A stretch of 64,000 bases of DNA from Pseudomonas vancouverensis (GTDB lineage Bacteria; Pseudomonadota; Gammaproteobacteria; Pseudomonadales; Pseudomonadaceae). The notes beneath the pieces are model-generated. The model was not told the DNA's origin and searched no databases. It was given only the letters and a program-made list of their open reading frames with translations. The DNA is taken from contig NZ_RRZK01000032.1 of the NCBI RefSeq assembly GCF_004348895.1, positions 372,001-436,000 on the forward strand, in the 5' to 3' direction. Below, piece by piece: positions 16,279 through 24,998 of this stretch (the stretch's first letter is position 1; each line of letters opens with the position of its first letter). A program made the position numbers and the translations under genes.

Positions 16279-17277
16279 TCAGTTTTCCTGGGCGCGATAC
16301 GCGCCCGGGGTCAGCCCCGTCCATTTCTTGAACGCCCGATGAAACGCCGAAGGCTCGGAAAACCCCAATTGCTCGGCGATCTGTTGCAACGACAGGTCGG
16401 CACGTCCGAGGTGATAAATCGCAATGTCCCGACGCAATTGATCCTTCAGTTCCTGAAAACTGGAACCCTCCTCTCGCAGGTGTCGGCGCAAGGTCTGCGG
16501 GCTGATGTGCAGATGCGCCGCCACGGCTTCCAGGTCCGGCCAGCGTGTGCTGTCGCGGCTGAGCAGGCGTCGCAGCCGGCTGCTCAGGCTGTCGCCGTCG
16601 TCCGGACGTGACAGCAGGTTGGCGGGCGAGTGTTCGAGAAAGTGCTTGAGCGTGCGCTCGTCCTGCAGCAAGGGCATGTGCAGGTAGCGACTGTGAAACA
16701 GCAGACTGCTCTGCCCGGCGGCAAACGTCAGCGGACAGGAAAACAACAAGTCGTACTCGGCACCATGCTCCGGACGCGGGTAGCTGAATGTTGCCTGCTC
16801 CAGGCGAATACGCTGGCCAATCAGCCAACTGCCGAAACGGTGCCAGATCACCAGCAGGCATTCCGACAGAAAGTGATCCGGGTCCCAAAGTTGCGCATCA
16901 TCGAGGCTCAAACGGACCCATTCGTCCTCATGCGTCAGGGTCAGGCGCGGAGCCCCGGGGAATAGGCTATAAAACAATAAGCCGCGATTAAGTGCCCGTT
17001 CGAGATTGCGGCAGTGGATCACGGCATGACACATCATCGCGAAGCTGCCCGGTTTGCTCGGGGCTTGCCCGAAACCCAGGTACTCGTCGTCCAGTGCCAG
17101 CCAAATCCCTTGAATCAGTTGGGTGAACAGCTCCGGAGCAATGCGCGCCCGTGGCTCTTCGATCAACTCGGGGCTGATCCCCAGTTGTTGCAACAGGCTC
17201 TCGGTGTCGTAGCCACGGCGATGTGCGCCCTTGAGGACGGCGCGGGCGAAATGACTGGCGATGGTTCTTTCACGCAT
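16279..17277 (-). CDS. AraC-family transcriptional regulator
   Basis: A 332-residue regulator. The N-terminal part (about 20-205) resembles the Arabinose_bd-like domain of OruR/ArgR-type regulators, and the C-terminal 100 residues contain two helix-turn-helix motifs (LEAVAAHLHISPQTLRRHL and LSLQQIAEQLGFSEPSAFHRAFKKWTG). The frame is open for 93 more codons upstream, but MRERTIASHF at 17277 gives normal family length. It is divergent from dctA with a 337-base gap full of promoter elements. Its ligand and targets are not evident. Confidence 0.85.
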   Translation of the reverse strand: MRERTIASHFARAVLKGAHRRGYDTESLLQQLGISPELIEEPRARIAPELFTQLIQGIWLALDDEYLGFGQAPSKPGSFAMMCHAVIHCRNLERALNRGLLFYSLFPGAPRLTLTHEDEWVRLSLDDAQLWDPDHFLSECLLVIWHRFGSWLIGQRIRLEQATFSYPRPEHGAEYDLLFSCPLTFAAGQSSLLFHSRYLHMPLLQDERTLKHFLEHSPANLLSRPDDGDSLSSRLRRLLSRDSTRWPDLEAVAAHLHISPQTLRRHLREEGSSFQELKDQLRRDIAIYHLGRADLSLQQIAEQLGFSEPSAFHRAFKKWTGLTPGAYRAQEN

Positions 17278-17336
17278 AGCGGGCAGGTCCGTCCATTGAA
17301 CGACGGATGGTAGCTGCGCTGCGCAACGATGAACAA

Positions 17337-17391
17337 GGCGGATATCCGCCAAATCTGAGGGCGGGTTTTGTCGGGAGGGCGGAAATCCGCC
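17337..17391 (+). promoter_or_regulatory. Paired palindromes, candidate DctD activator sites for dctA
   Basis: GGCGGATATCCGCC (17337-17350, perfect palindrome) and GGCGGAAATCCGCC (17378-17391, one central mismatch) have centres 41 bases apart, about four helical turns. They lie 80-130 bases upstream of a sigma-54 promoter, the usual place for enhancer sites of NtrC-type activators. DctD is the known activator of dctA, so it is the likely binder. Confidence 0.72.
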
Positions 17392-17469
17392 ACTGTAATG
17401 AATGCAAATTGTGACAGGGGAAAAGTTGTAAGCCTTGATGACAAAGGCTTGCAGGGAATTTGTACAAGG

Positions 17470-17485
17470 TGGCACGGGGCTTGCG
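17470..17485 (+). promoter_or_regulatory. Sigma-54 promoter of dctA
   Basis: TGGCACGGGGCTTGCG is a near-perfect -24/-12 element with the required 10 bases between GG and GC. It lies 130 bases upstream of the dctA ATG, leaving a leader of about 115 bases. Confidence 0.9.
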
Positions 17486-17614
17486 ATGTAACGGGCAGAA
17501 GTCTGCCGTCGAGCAGCTCGAAAAAACAAATCCCTCCAGTGCAGGAGGGTTCGCAATTGCGGTGTGCGGACAACAGATGGATGTTGTCTCCGGGCACTCT
17601 TGAGGAACTTTGCA

Positions 17615-18949
17615 ATGACGACTCGTCAGCCACTGTACAAATCCCTGTATTTCCAGGTGATCGTTGCAATTGTCATCGGTATCGCCCTCGGTCACTACTA
17701 CCCTCAGCTCGGTGTGGCGGTCAAACCACTGGGTGACGGTTTCATCAAACTGATCAAGATGATCATCGCCCCTATCATCTTCTGTACGGTCGTGAGCGGT
17801 ATCGCCGGCATGCAGAGCATGAAGTCGGTCGGCAAGACCGGTGGCTACGCACTGCTCTATTTCGAAATCGTTTCGACCATCGCCCTGCTGGTCGGTCTGG
17901 TCGTGGTCAACATCGTGCAGCCAGGCAATGGCATGCACATCGACGTGTCGACCCTGGACGCCTCCAAAGTGGCCCAGTATGTGGCTGCCGGTGCCGACCA
18001 GAGCGTCGTCGGCTTCCTGCTGAACGTGATCCCGACCACCATCGTCGGCGCCTTCGCCACCGGTGACATCCTGCAAGTGCTGATGTTCTCGGTGATCTTC
18101 GGTTTCGCCCTGCATCGCCTGGGTGACTACGGCCGCCCGCTGCTGGAGTTCATCGATCGCTTCGCCCACGTGATGTTCAACATCATCAACATGATCATGA
18201 AGCTTGCCCCTATCGGTGCCTTCGGTGCGATGGCGTTCACCATCGGTGCCTACGGCGTTGGCTCGCTGGTGCAGCTGGGTCAGTTGATGGCCTGCTTCTA
18301 CATCACCTGCGTGCTGTTCATCCTGGTCGTTCTTGGTGGCATCGCCCGCATGCACGGCTTCAGTGTGCTGAAAATGATCCGCTACATCCGTGAAGAGCTG
18401 CTGATCGTACTGGGTACCTCCTCTTCGGAATCCGTACTGCCACGCATGCTGATCAAGATGGAGCGCCTGGGCGCGAAGAAATCGGTAGTGGGCCTGGTGA
18501 TCCCGACCGGTTACTCGTTCAACCTCGACGGCACCGCGATCTACCTGACCATGGCGGCGGTGTTCATTGCCCAGGCCACTGATACGCACATGGACATCAC
18601 GCACCAGATCACCCTGCTGGTGGTGTTGCTGCTGTCCTCCAAAGGCGCGGCCGGTGTTACCGGTTCGGGCTTCATCGTACTGGCTGCTACCTTGTCCGCC
18701 GTTGGCCACCTGCCAGTGGCCGGCCTGGCGCTGATCCTCGGTATCGACCGCTTCATGTCCGAGGCTCGTGCCCTGACCAACCTGGTGGGCAACGCCGTGG
18801 CAACCATCGTGGTCGCCAAGTGGACCAAGGAGCTGGATACCGACGTGCTGCAGGCCGAACTGGCTTCCGGTGGTCGCGGCATCGCCGAAGAGCGTCCACA
18901 GGACGATCTGGGCGTGGCTGAAGGCGCGACTCCAAGCAACGTCAAGTAA
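17615..18949 (+). CDS. dctA: C4-dicarboxylate:proton/sodium symporter DctA
   Basis: A 444-residue inner-membrane carrier for succinate, fumarate and malate, of the glutamate:cation symporter family. It has eight or so membrane helices, the family motifs LGTSSSESVLPRM (re-entrant loop), NLDGTAIYLTMA and GVTGSGFIVLAATL, and a charged cytoplasmic tail after residue 420. ATG 17615 follows TGAGGA at 10 bases. Expression is very likely RpoN/DctD-dependent given the upstream sites. A terminator follows at once, so the gene is monocistronic. Confidence 0.96.
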   Translation: MTTRQPLYKSLYFQVIVAIVIGIALGHYYPQLGVAVKPLGDGFIKLIKMIIAPIIFCTVVSGIAGMQSMKSVGKTGGYALLYFEIVSTIALLVGLVVVNIVQPGNGMHIDVSTLDASKVAQYVAAGADQSVVGFLLNVIPTTIVGAFATGDILQVLMFSVIFGFALHRLGDYGRPLLEFIDRFAHVMFNIINMIMKLAPIGAFGAMAFTIGAYGVGSLVQLGQLMACFYITCVLFILVVLGGIARMHGFSVLKMIRYIREELLIVLGTSSSESVLPRMLIKMERLGAKKSVVGLVIPTGYSFNLDGTAIYLTMAAVFIAQATDTHMDITHQITLLVVLLLSSKGAAGVTGSGFIVLAATLSAVGHLPVAGLALILGIDRFMSEARALTNLVGNAVATIVVAKWTKELDTDVLQAELASGGRGIAEERPQDDLGVAEGATPSNVK

Positions 18950-18963
18950 CTCAGGCTGTACTG

Positions 18964-18988
18964 AAAAACCCGCTTCGGCGGGTTTTTT
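18964..18988 (+). terminator. Rho-independent terminator of dctA
   Basis: AAAAACCCGC-TTCG-GCGGGTTTTTT begins about 15 bases after the dctA stop. The UUCG tetraloop makes it very stable. Confidence 0.93.
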
Positions 18989-19093
18989 CATGCCCGGCGT
19001 TTGAGCGTAACGGTCACTGCACGTGACGTATAAGGTGATTGCCGTGTGGCCATCGGCTGCCTAGGCTGAGGGCATCGTCTAGGGAGAACGCTC

Positions 19094-20275
19094 ATGCTCG
19101 GTCCACTGGCATCACTGAAGATTCTGGATTTCTCGACATTGTTGCCGGGGCCGTTCGCCTCGCTGTTGCTGGCGGACATGGGCGCGCAAGTGCTGCGCAT
19201 CGAGTCACCGAGCCGCATGGATCTGCTGCGGGTCTTGCCACCCCATGACCATGGCGTGTCGGCCAGCCATGCTTACCTCAACCGCAATAAACGCAGCCTG
19301 GCCCTGGACCTGAAGCAACCCGAGGCGCTGGAGGTAATCAAGCGGCTGCTGCAGGATCACGACATCGTGCTGGAGCAATTCCGTCCCGGCGTCATGGAGC
19401 GATTGGGCCTGGGCTATGAAGCCTTGAAGGCGATCAATCCGCGACTGATCTATGTGTCGATCACCGGCTATGGGCAGACCGGACCCTACAAGGATCGCGC
19501 CGGGCATGACATCAACTACCTGGCATTGGCGGGTTTATCGAGCTATACCGGACGCGCCGACAGCGGGCCGCTGCCGTTGGGCATGCAGGTCGCGGACGTT
19601 GCCGGCGGCTCGCTGCACGGCGTGATCGGCTTGCTCGCGGCGGTCATTGCCCGCCAGCAGACGGGGCAGGGCCAGCACCTGGATGTGAGCATGACCGACT
19701 GTGCATTCAGCCTGAACGCCATGGCTGGCGCGGGCTACCTCGCCTGTGGAGTCGAACCGGGGCCGGAAAACCAGGTACTCAATGGTGGCAGCTTTTATGA
19801 CTACTACCGCTCCCGTGACGGCCGCTGGTTGTCGGTCGGCAGCCTGGAGCCGGCGTTCATGAAGCAATTGTGCACGGCGCTGGGCCTGGAAGAACTGGCC
19901 GGGCTTGGATTGTCGCCGTTGCCGGCACAGCAGAAGCAGCTCAAGGAGGCGCTGAAGGTCGAGTTTGAACGACACGACTTTGCCGAGTTGTGCGCGCTAT
20001 TTGCCGAGCTGGATGCCTGTGTCGAGCCGGTATTGAAACTCGGCGAAGCGCTGCGTCATCCGCAGTTGAAGGCACGCGAGCTGGTAACACAGGTACCGCG
20101 TGGTGATGGATCGATGCAGGTGCAGATGGCCTGTCCGTTGAAGTTTTCCGAGGGCTTGCCTGAGCCGAAGCATATTGGCGCGGCGCTGGGGCAGCATACG
20201 GATCAGGTACTGGGGGAGTTGGGTTTCAGTCTTGAGCGGGTGGAGGCGTTGCGGCGTAACAAGGTGATTCTCTAG
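19094..20275 (+). CDS. CaiB/BaiF-family CoA transferase (alpha-methylacyl-CoA racemase-like)
   Basis: A 393-residue family III CoA-transferase. Hallmarks are LDFSTLLPGPFASLLLADMGA near the N-terminus, NRNKRSLALDLK, and GHDINYLALAG, where the aspartate is the catalytic residue that forms the acyl-anhydride. The first part is close to alpha-methylacyl-CoA racemases, so either racemisation of branched acyl-CoA or CoA transfer is possible. AGGGAGAACGCTC precedes the ATG. It stands alone between dctA and the convergent sprT gene. Confidence 0.85.
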   Translation: MLGPLASLKILDFSTLLPGPFASLLLADMGAQVLRIESPSRMDLLRVLPPHDHGVSASHAYLNRNKRSLALDLKQPEALEVIKRLLQDHDIVLEQFRPGVMERLGLGYEALKAINPRLIYVSITGYGQTGPYKDRAGHDINYLALAGLSSYTGRADSGPLPLGMQVADVAGGSLHGVIGLLAAVIARQQTGQGQHLDVSMTDCAFSLNAMAGAGYLACGVEPGPENQVLNGGSFYDYYRSRDGRWLSVGSLEPAFMKQLCTALGLEELAGLGLSPLPAQQKQLKEALKVEFERHDFAELCALFAELDACVEPVLKLGEALRHPQLKARELVTQVPRGDGSMQVQMACPLKFSEGLPEPKHIGAALGQHTDQVLGELGFSLERVEALRRNKVIL

Positions 20276-20302
20276 CGTCCGTTCCAGCCACTACAAAAAT
20301 CA

Positions 20303-20797
20303 CTATTCGACCCGCATTTCCCCACTAAACACCAAGGTATGCCGACAACGCCGGCACAGATACCGCCGACCCTGCCGCACCAGGCTGTGGCGCTGCGCCG
20401 AAAAAGGGAAATCGCTGTCGGCGCACGGGCACTTATAGATGTACCGGGTCACGCTGCGGCGCTTGACGTCATAGGTGTGGCAGCGGTTGGGCGGCAGTTC
20501 GTACACGCCGCGCATGATCAGTTGCCACTCCTCGCCGTGGGGCTGGATACGGTCGCCAAACAATTGATGGGCGATCAGATGCGCGACCTCATGGGCCACG
20601 GTTTGCTTGAGGAAGTCTTCGGTGTTTTCCCGATAGAGCTGCGGATTGAAGCGCAGCAGGTTCTCGTGCAAGTGCGCGACACCGGCTTTTTGCCCGCGCA
20701 GCTTGAGGCTCACCACGGGGCGTTTGAAAGGTCGTTTGAAAAAGGATTCGGCGAGTTGGAAACAGTCTTCGACGCGGGTATTGAGTTGCTCGGGCAT
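20303..20797 (-). CDS. sprT: SprT-family zinc metalloprotease-like protein
   Basis: A 164-residue protein of the SprT family. It has the zinc-binding helix TVAHEVAHLIAH (HExxH) and a C-terminal zinc ribbon with CPC and CRRC cysteine pairs. Eukaryotic relatives (SPRTN) cut DNA-protein crosslinks; the bacterial role is less clear. The start at 20797 (MPEQLNTRVEDCFQ) gives family length, though the frame is open 28 codons further upstream. It is convergent with the CoA-transferase gene. Confidence 0.9.
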   Translation of the reverse strand: MPEQLNTRVEDCFQLAESFFKRPFKRPVVSLKLRGQKAGVAHLHENLLRFNPQLYRENTEDFLKQTVAHEVAHLIAHQLFGDRIQPHGEEWQLIMRGVYELPPNRCHTYDVKRRSVTRYIYKCPCADSDFPFSAQRHSLVRQGRRYLCRRCRHTLVFSGEMRVE

Positions 20798-20896
20798 GCT
20801 TGATGGATCTCCAGAGCAGTCGAGTATGCCGCAACCTCCGGGCCTTGCGAATCGTTGATGCGCTGAGCGGTCATCCAGCATTTTCTACCCATGCAG

Positions 20897-20924
20897 TAAA
20901 AGGCCGCCTTGCGGCGGCCTGTGT
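20897..20924 (-). terminator. Bidirectional-looking hairpin between sprT and the YIP1 gene
   Basis: AGGCCGCC-TTGC-GGCGGCCT is a perfect 8-base stem. On the minus strand it is followed by TTTTAC, which suits termination of the YIP1-family gene. Confidence 0.65.
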
Positions 20925-20951
20925 CGGCAGTGTTGATTCGAATGTCGAATA

Positions 20952-21554
20952 TCAGTTGGTATAGACCGGCCCCACGCCGAGTCCCCAGACGATCACGGTG
21001 AATGCCATGATGGCGACCAGCACCACCAGGCCGACGGCAAGCACGGAACTTGAAAACAGGAAGCCCTCGTCATTGGGAATGTTCATGAAGGTCGGCAGGC
21101 CGACGTACAGCAGGTAGACCGTGTAGCAGATGGCCGCAGTGCCGACGATCATCCCCAGCCACAAGTGTGGATAGAGAGCGGCGAGGCCACCAATGAACAG
21201 CGGTGTTGCGGTGTAGGTTGCAAACGCGACGCAGCGGGCAAGGCTGGGGTTGGCGTCATAGGTGCGCGCCATCCAGTGGATGAAAGCCCCCATTACAGCC
21301 ACGCCGCCGAGCATCGCCAGGTAGGACATGATCGTCATCCAGACCGCGCTTTCCACGGTCAGCATCACCGGCGCCCGACTGCCGATGACCCAGCCGACCT
21401 TGGTCGTGCCGATAAACGCGGACACGGCAGGGATCGCCGCCAGGATCAGGGTGTGGGTCAGGTACATGTGGCTGATGCTTTCCTCCTGGTCGCCACGGAT
21501 TTCTTTCCATTCTTGGTCAGGGTGGGTGAAGAGCCCCACTACGTGATGGATCAT
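20952..21554 (-). CDS. YIP1-family inner-membrane protein
   Basis: A 200-residue protein with about five membrane-spanning segments (around residues 30-50, 65-85, 105-125, 130-155 and 170-190). The soluble N-terminus MIHHVVGLFTHPDQEWKEI is typical of bacterial YIP1 proteins. The ATG at 21554 is 8 bases after GAGGAG and is preferred to an in-frame GTG three codons upstream that overlaps the ribosome site. The function of bacterial members is unknown. Confidence 0.8.
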   Translation of the reverse strand: MIHHVVGLFTHPDQEWKEIRGDQEESISHMYLTHTLILAAIPAVSAFIGTTKVGWVIGSRAPVMLTVESAVWMTIMSYLAMLGGVAVMGAFIHWMARTYDANPSLARCVAFATYTATPLFIGGLAALYPHLWLGMIVGTAAICYTVYLLYVGLPTFMNIPNDEGFLFSSSVLAVGLVVLVAIMAFTVIVWGLGVGPVYTN

Positions 21555-21841
21555 GCCAGTCACTCCTCTTGTTTTTACCGTCGCCCCCCAGTGGAGCGCT
21601 TACGGGCCAATGCGGCCCAGCAAGTCATAGGTCTGGAAAATGCGACCATATGTCGCAGTATAGGAAGGAGTTTCCTTAGCGTAAGTAGGGGCTTTAGAGC
21701 AAATCGCGCTGTAAACAGCGTTGGTAATCGCCGCAGGGTCTGTAGCCGGTGAATCGATTGACGGGACCTGAGGCACTTCGCCCTTGCGCTGTTTTTTGCG
21801 TAAAATGCCCGCCTTTCGTCACACCTCACGGATTTCGCGTC

Positions 21842-22666
21842 ATGGGCACTCTTACGGTCAACCAGAACAAACTGCAAAAGCGCCTTCGCCGACAGGCCGG
21901 TGAGGCGGTTGCCGACTTCAACATGATTGAAGACGGCGACAAGGTCATGGTCTGCCTGTCCGGCGGCAAGGACAGCTACACCATGCTCGATGTGCTGATG
22001 CACTTGCAGAAGGTCGCACCGATCAAGTTCGAGATCGTCGCCGTGAACATGGACCAGAAGCAGCCGGGCTTCCCCGAGCACGTGCTGCCGGCGTACCTCA
22101 AAGAGCTGGGCGTCGAGTACCACATCGTCGAGAAAGACACCTACTCGGTGGTCAAGGAGCTGATTCCGGAAGGCAAGACCACCTGCTCGCTGTGCTCGCG
22201 CCTGCGTCGCGGCACGCTGTACACCTTCGCCGATGAAATCGGTGCGACCAAGATGGCTTTGGGGCATCACCGCGACGACATCGTCGAGACCTTCTTCCTG
22301 AACATGTTCTTCAACGGTTCGCTCAAGGCCATGCCACCGAAGCTGCGTGCCGACGACGGCCGCAACGTGGTGATCCGCCCGCTGGCGTACTGCAACGAGA
22401 AAGACATTCAGGCCTACTCGGACTTCAAGCAGTTCCCGATCATTCCGTGCAACCTCTGCGGTTCCCAGGAAAACCTGCAACGCCAGGTGGTCAAGGAAAT
22501 GCTGCAGGACTGGGAGCGCAAGACCCCGGGCCGCACCGAGAGCATCTTCCGCAGCCTGCAGAACGTGATCCCGTCGCAGCTGGCGGATCGTAACCTGTTC
22601 GATTTCACCAGCCTGAAGATCGACGAGTCGGCGGCTTCGCGCTTCGTCAACGTCGTAAACCTTTAA
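21842..22666 (+). CDS. ttcA: tRNA 2-thiocytidine(32) synthetase TtcA
   Basis: A 274-residue iron-sulfur enzyme that thiolates cytidine 32 of certain tRNAs. It carries the PP-loop SGGKDSYTM for ATP activation and two Cys-X2-Cys motifs, CSLC and CNLC, that hold the cluster. The start at 21842 (MGTLTVNQNKLQKRLRR) matches the family; the open frame runs 31 codons further upstream but over the probable promoter (TAAAAT at 21801). It is separated from the next gene by a REP pair. Confidence 0.95.
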   Translation: MGTLTVNQNKLQKRLRRQAGEAVADFNMIEDGDKVMVCLSGGKDSYTMLDVLMHLQKVAPIKFEIVAVNMDQKQPGFPEHVLPAYLKELGVEYHIVEKDTYSVVKELIPEGKTTCSLCSRLRRGTLYTFADEIGATKMALGHHRDDIVETFFLNMFFNGSLKAMPPKLRADDGRNVVIRPLAYCNEKDIQAYSDFKQFPIIPCNLCGSQENLQRQVVKEMLQDWERKTPGRTESIFRSLQNVIPSQLADRNLFDFTSLKIDESAASRFVNVVNL

Positions 22667-22675
22667 ACACCATTA

Positions 22676-22767
22676 CTGTAGGAGCGAGCTTGCTCGCGAT
22701 GGCGTTGGTACATTCAACACCTATGTTGACTGAACAACCGCTATCGCGAGCAAGCTCGCTCCTACAG
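22676..22767. repeat. REPIN: two inverted REP elements
   Basis: CTGTAGGAGCGAGCTTGCTCGCGAT (arm at 22676-22700, given here in part by its core) and its exact inverse at 22743-22767 face each other across 42 bases. This head-to-head doublet is the mobile unit known as a REPIN in fluorescent pseudomonads. It lies between ttcA and the glycosylase gene. Confidence 0.9.
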
Positions 22768-22793
22768 GTCATTTTTATTTTTCAGGAGAGGGC

Positions 22794-23468
22794 ATGCGCG
22801 ACTACAAGTGGCTGAACGAATACTGCCTGAACCGCTTCGGTTCAGCGGCAGAGCTGGAAGCCCATCTGCCCGTGCCCAAGACCCCGGCACAATTGCGCAA
22901 GATCAGCGACGATCGCTACCTCTCGATGATGGCCTTGCGGGTATTTCGTGCCGGGCTCAAACACAGCCTGGTGGACGCCAAGTGGCCGGCCTTCGAAGAG
23001 GTGTTCTTCGGCTTCGACCCGGAAAAAGTCGTGCTGATGAGTGCCGAGCACCTTGAGCGGCTGATGCAGGATGCGCGGATCATTCGCCACTTGGGCAAGC
23101 TCAAGAGTGTGCCGCGCAACGCGCAGTTCGTGCTGGACGTGGCCCATGAGCAGGGCAGCTTCGGTGCGTTGATCGCCGATTGGCCGGTGACCGATATCGT
23201 CGGTCTGTGGACTTTCCTGAAAAAGCGCGGCCATCAGTTGGGCGGCCTGTCGGCGCCACGCTTTCTGCGCATGATCGGCAAGGACACCTTTGTGCCGAGC
23301 TACGACGTGGTAGCGGCATTGAATGCCCAGGACATCATCGACAAGGTGCCCACCAGCCTGCGCGACCTGGCACTGGTGCAGGAGGTGTTCAATCAGTGGC
23401 ACGAGGACAGTGGCGGACGGCCGATGAGCCAGATCTCGATGATGCTGGCGTACACCGTCAACCACTGA
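22794..23468 (+). CDS. DNA-3-methyladenine glycosylase I family protein
   Basis: A 224-residue protein of the Tag-like glycosylase family (helix-hairpin-helix superfamily), which removes 3-methyladenine from alkylated DNA. Family features are YLSMMALRVFRAGLKHSLVDAKWPAFEEVF, GFDPEKV, a conserved RNAQFV and LSAPRFLRMIGKDTFVPSYDVV. The C-terminal half is longer than E. coli Tag (187 residues) and lacks its obvious zinc-binding tail, so it belongs to a distinct subgroup. The ATG at 22794 follows CAGGAGAGG. Confidence 0.78.
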   Translation: MRDYKWLNEYCLNRFGSAAELEAHLPVPKTPAQLRKISDDRYLSMMALRVFRAGLKHSLVDAKWPAFEEVFFGFDPEKVVLMSAEHLERLMQDARIIRHLGKLKSVPRNAQFVLDVAHEQGSFGALIADWPVTDIVGLWTFLKKRGHQLGGLSAPRFLRMIGKDTFVPSYDVVAALNAQDIIDKVPTSLRDLALVQEVFNQWHEDSGGRPMSQISMMLAYTVNH

Positions 23469-23477
23469 GGCAGTAGC

Positions 23478-23503
23478 GCCATCGCAGGCTTGCCAGCGAT
23501 GGC
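23478..23503. terminator. Hairpin between convergent genes, possible shared terminator
   Basis: GCCATCGC and GCGATGGC pair across a 10-base loop just after the glycosylase stop and just before the stop of the opposing gene. The sequence has the look of a diverged REP half. No U-tract follows. Confidence 0.45.
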
Positions 23504-23509
23504 GGCCTG

Positions 23510-23935
23510 TCAGGCGACGGAGGGCTCGCCTTCACCCGCCAGTTTGCGGTTCAGCTGATAGCGCCAGCGCACAAACAGCAGGGCCGAGCAGAATACCGCC
23601 AGGCTTGCGCCCATTTCCAGCAAGCCGAAGACTTGTCGATTCGGGTCATACGCGGCCAGTGCGCCCTTGATGAAATACAGGTTCACCACAAAGCACATCC
23701 ACGAATGCCCGCGAGGGCTGCCGACGATCATGCCGGGCGCCAGGATCAACAAAGGCACAAGTTCGATCAGCAGAATGACCCAGGGTCGCGCGCCATGTAG
23801 ATCGGCGATCGCCAGGTAATACACGCACAACAGGCCCACCAGGCCGAAAAAGCACAACAGGCTGATCACCCGCATCGCCTTGACACGCGGTTCGAGCCAG
23901 TCGATGGCGGGTAGTATCTTCGGCTTCCTGGCCAC
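23510..23935 (-). CDS. DUF2069 inner-membrane protein
   Basis: A 141-residue protein with four predicted membrane helices (around residues 20-40, 48-70, 75-95 and 105-125). It belongs to the DUF2069 group, found next to wrbA in many gammaproteobacteria. The start is GTG at 23935, three bases after the wrbA stop codon begins, so it is translationally coupled to wrbA. No function is known. Confidence 0.78.
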   Translation of the reverse strand: MARKPKILPAIDWLEPRVKAMRVISLLCFFGLVGLLCVYYLAIADLHGARPWVILLIELVPLLILAPGMIVGSPRGHSWMCFVVNLYFIKGALAAYDPNRQVFGLLEMGASLAVFCSALLFVRWRYQLNRKLAGEGEPSVA

Positions 23936-23937
23936 CC

Positions 23938-24534
23938 TCAGCCCTCCAGTTTCTGTGCAGTCTTGGCCAGGCGCATGCCCAGCGCGCGGCACAGAGCCAC
24001 TTCGTGTGCATCCAGGCCGTTCTTGCCATCGGCGCCAGCGTGATGACTGGCACCGTAAGGCGTCCCACCGCCCTGGGTTTCCAGCAGGGCCGACTCGCTG
24101 TAGGGCAGGCCGGTGATCAACATGCCGTGGTGCAGCAACGGCAACATCATCGACAGCAAGGTGGTTTCCTGGCCGCCGTGCAGGCTCGCGGTAGAGGTGA
24201 ACACACCGGCCGGTTTGCCCACCAGTGCACCAGTCAGCCATAGATTGCTGGTGCCATCGAGGAAGTATTTGAGTGGCGCGGCCATGTTGCCGAAGCGGGT
24301 CGGGCTGCCCAAGGCCAGACCGGCGCAGTTCTTCAGGTCGTCGAGGCTGGCATACAGCGCGCCCTCGTCCGGAATATCCGGCGACACTGCTTCGCATTCG
24401 GTGGAAATCGCCGGCACGGTACGCAAGCGCGCCTCAAGGCCGGCCTGTTCAACGCCACGGGCAATCTGCCGGGCCATTTCGTTGGTCGAACCGCTGCGGC
24501 TGTAGTAGAGAACCAGAATGTACGGCGCACTCAT
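23938..24534 (-). CDS. wrbA: NAD(P)H:quinone oxidoreductase WrbA
   Basis: A 198-residue flavodoxin-like enzyme that reduces quinones by two electrons. It has the FMN phosphate loop YYSRSGSTNEMA, the SPTRFGNM segment and STASLHGGQETT, all standard in WrbA. The gene overlaps arsC by 4 bases upstream (ATGA) and leads into the DUF2069 gene, giving a tight arsC-wrbA-DUF2069 operon read on the minus strand. Confidence 0.92.
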   Translation of the reverse strand: MSAPYILVLYYSRSGSTNEMARQIARGVEQAGLEARLRTVPAISTECEAVSPDIPDEGALYASLDDLKNCAGLALGSPTRFGNMAAPLKYFLDGTSNLWLTGALVGKPAGVFTSTASLHGGQETTLLSMMLPLLHHGMLITGLPYSESALLETQGGGTPYGASHHAGADGKNGLDAHEVALCRALGMRLAKTAQKLEG

Positions 24535-24884
24535 GGCAGCAGTTCCAGGATCTGCTCCGGCGGACGACCGATGATGGCTTTTTTGCCGACTTCGAGAATC
24601 GGTCGCTCCATCAGTTTCGGGTGAGCGGCGATGGCGGCGATCAGTTGCGCTTCGCTCAGATCCTTGTCCGCCAGGTTGAGGGTTTTATATTCGTCTTCGC
24701 CGGTGCGCAGCAGTTGGCGGGCGCTGATCCCCAGCTTGCCCAACAGTGCCGTGATGTGCGCGGCGTCCAGCGGGGTTTCCAGGTAACGGACCACGGTTGG
24801 CGTCAGGCCACGGGCTTCCAGCAGTTCGAGTGCACCGCGGGATTTCGAGCAGCGCGGGTTGTGATAAAGCGTCATATCGGTCAT
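24531..24884 (-). CDS. arsC: Arsenate reductase ArsC (glutaredoxin-dependent type)
   Basis: A 117-residue thioredoxin-fold enzyme. The catalytic cysteine is C12 in HNPRCSKSRGAL. The family segment ERPILEVGKKAIIGRPPE (arginines binding arsenate) is present near residues 93-110. It is the first gene of the arsC-wrbA-DUF2069 operon. No arsB or arsR is nearby, so it may be a housekeeping member, also called ArsC/YfgD-type, rather than a dedicated arsenic resistance gene. Confidence 0.9.
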   Translation of the reverse strand: MTDMTLYHNPRCSKSRGALELLEARGLTPTVVRYLETPLDAAHITALLGKLGISARQLLRTGEDEYKTLNLADKDLSEAQLIAAIAAHPKLMERPILEVGKKAIIGRPPEQILELLP

Positions 24885-24998
24885 GAGCGGGTCGCATCCA
24901 GCGTAAGGTGGCGGCTATTCTAACTGTGCAGCGCGCAATCCAGAACCGTCAGAGGCGATGGGTCGCAGGCGTATTCAATTTTTGACAAGGAACAGGAC

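Noticed and set aside
24531..24884. Arsenic resistance island
   Set aside because: arsC is present alone, in an operon with wrbA; no arsB, arsH or arsR is seen nearby.
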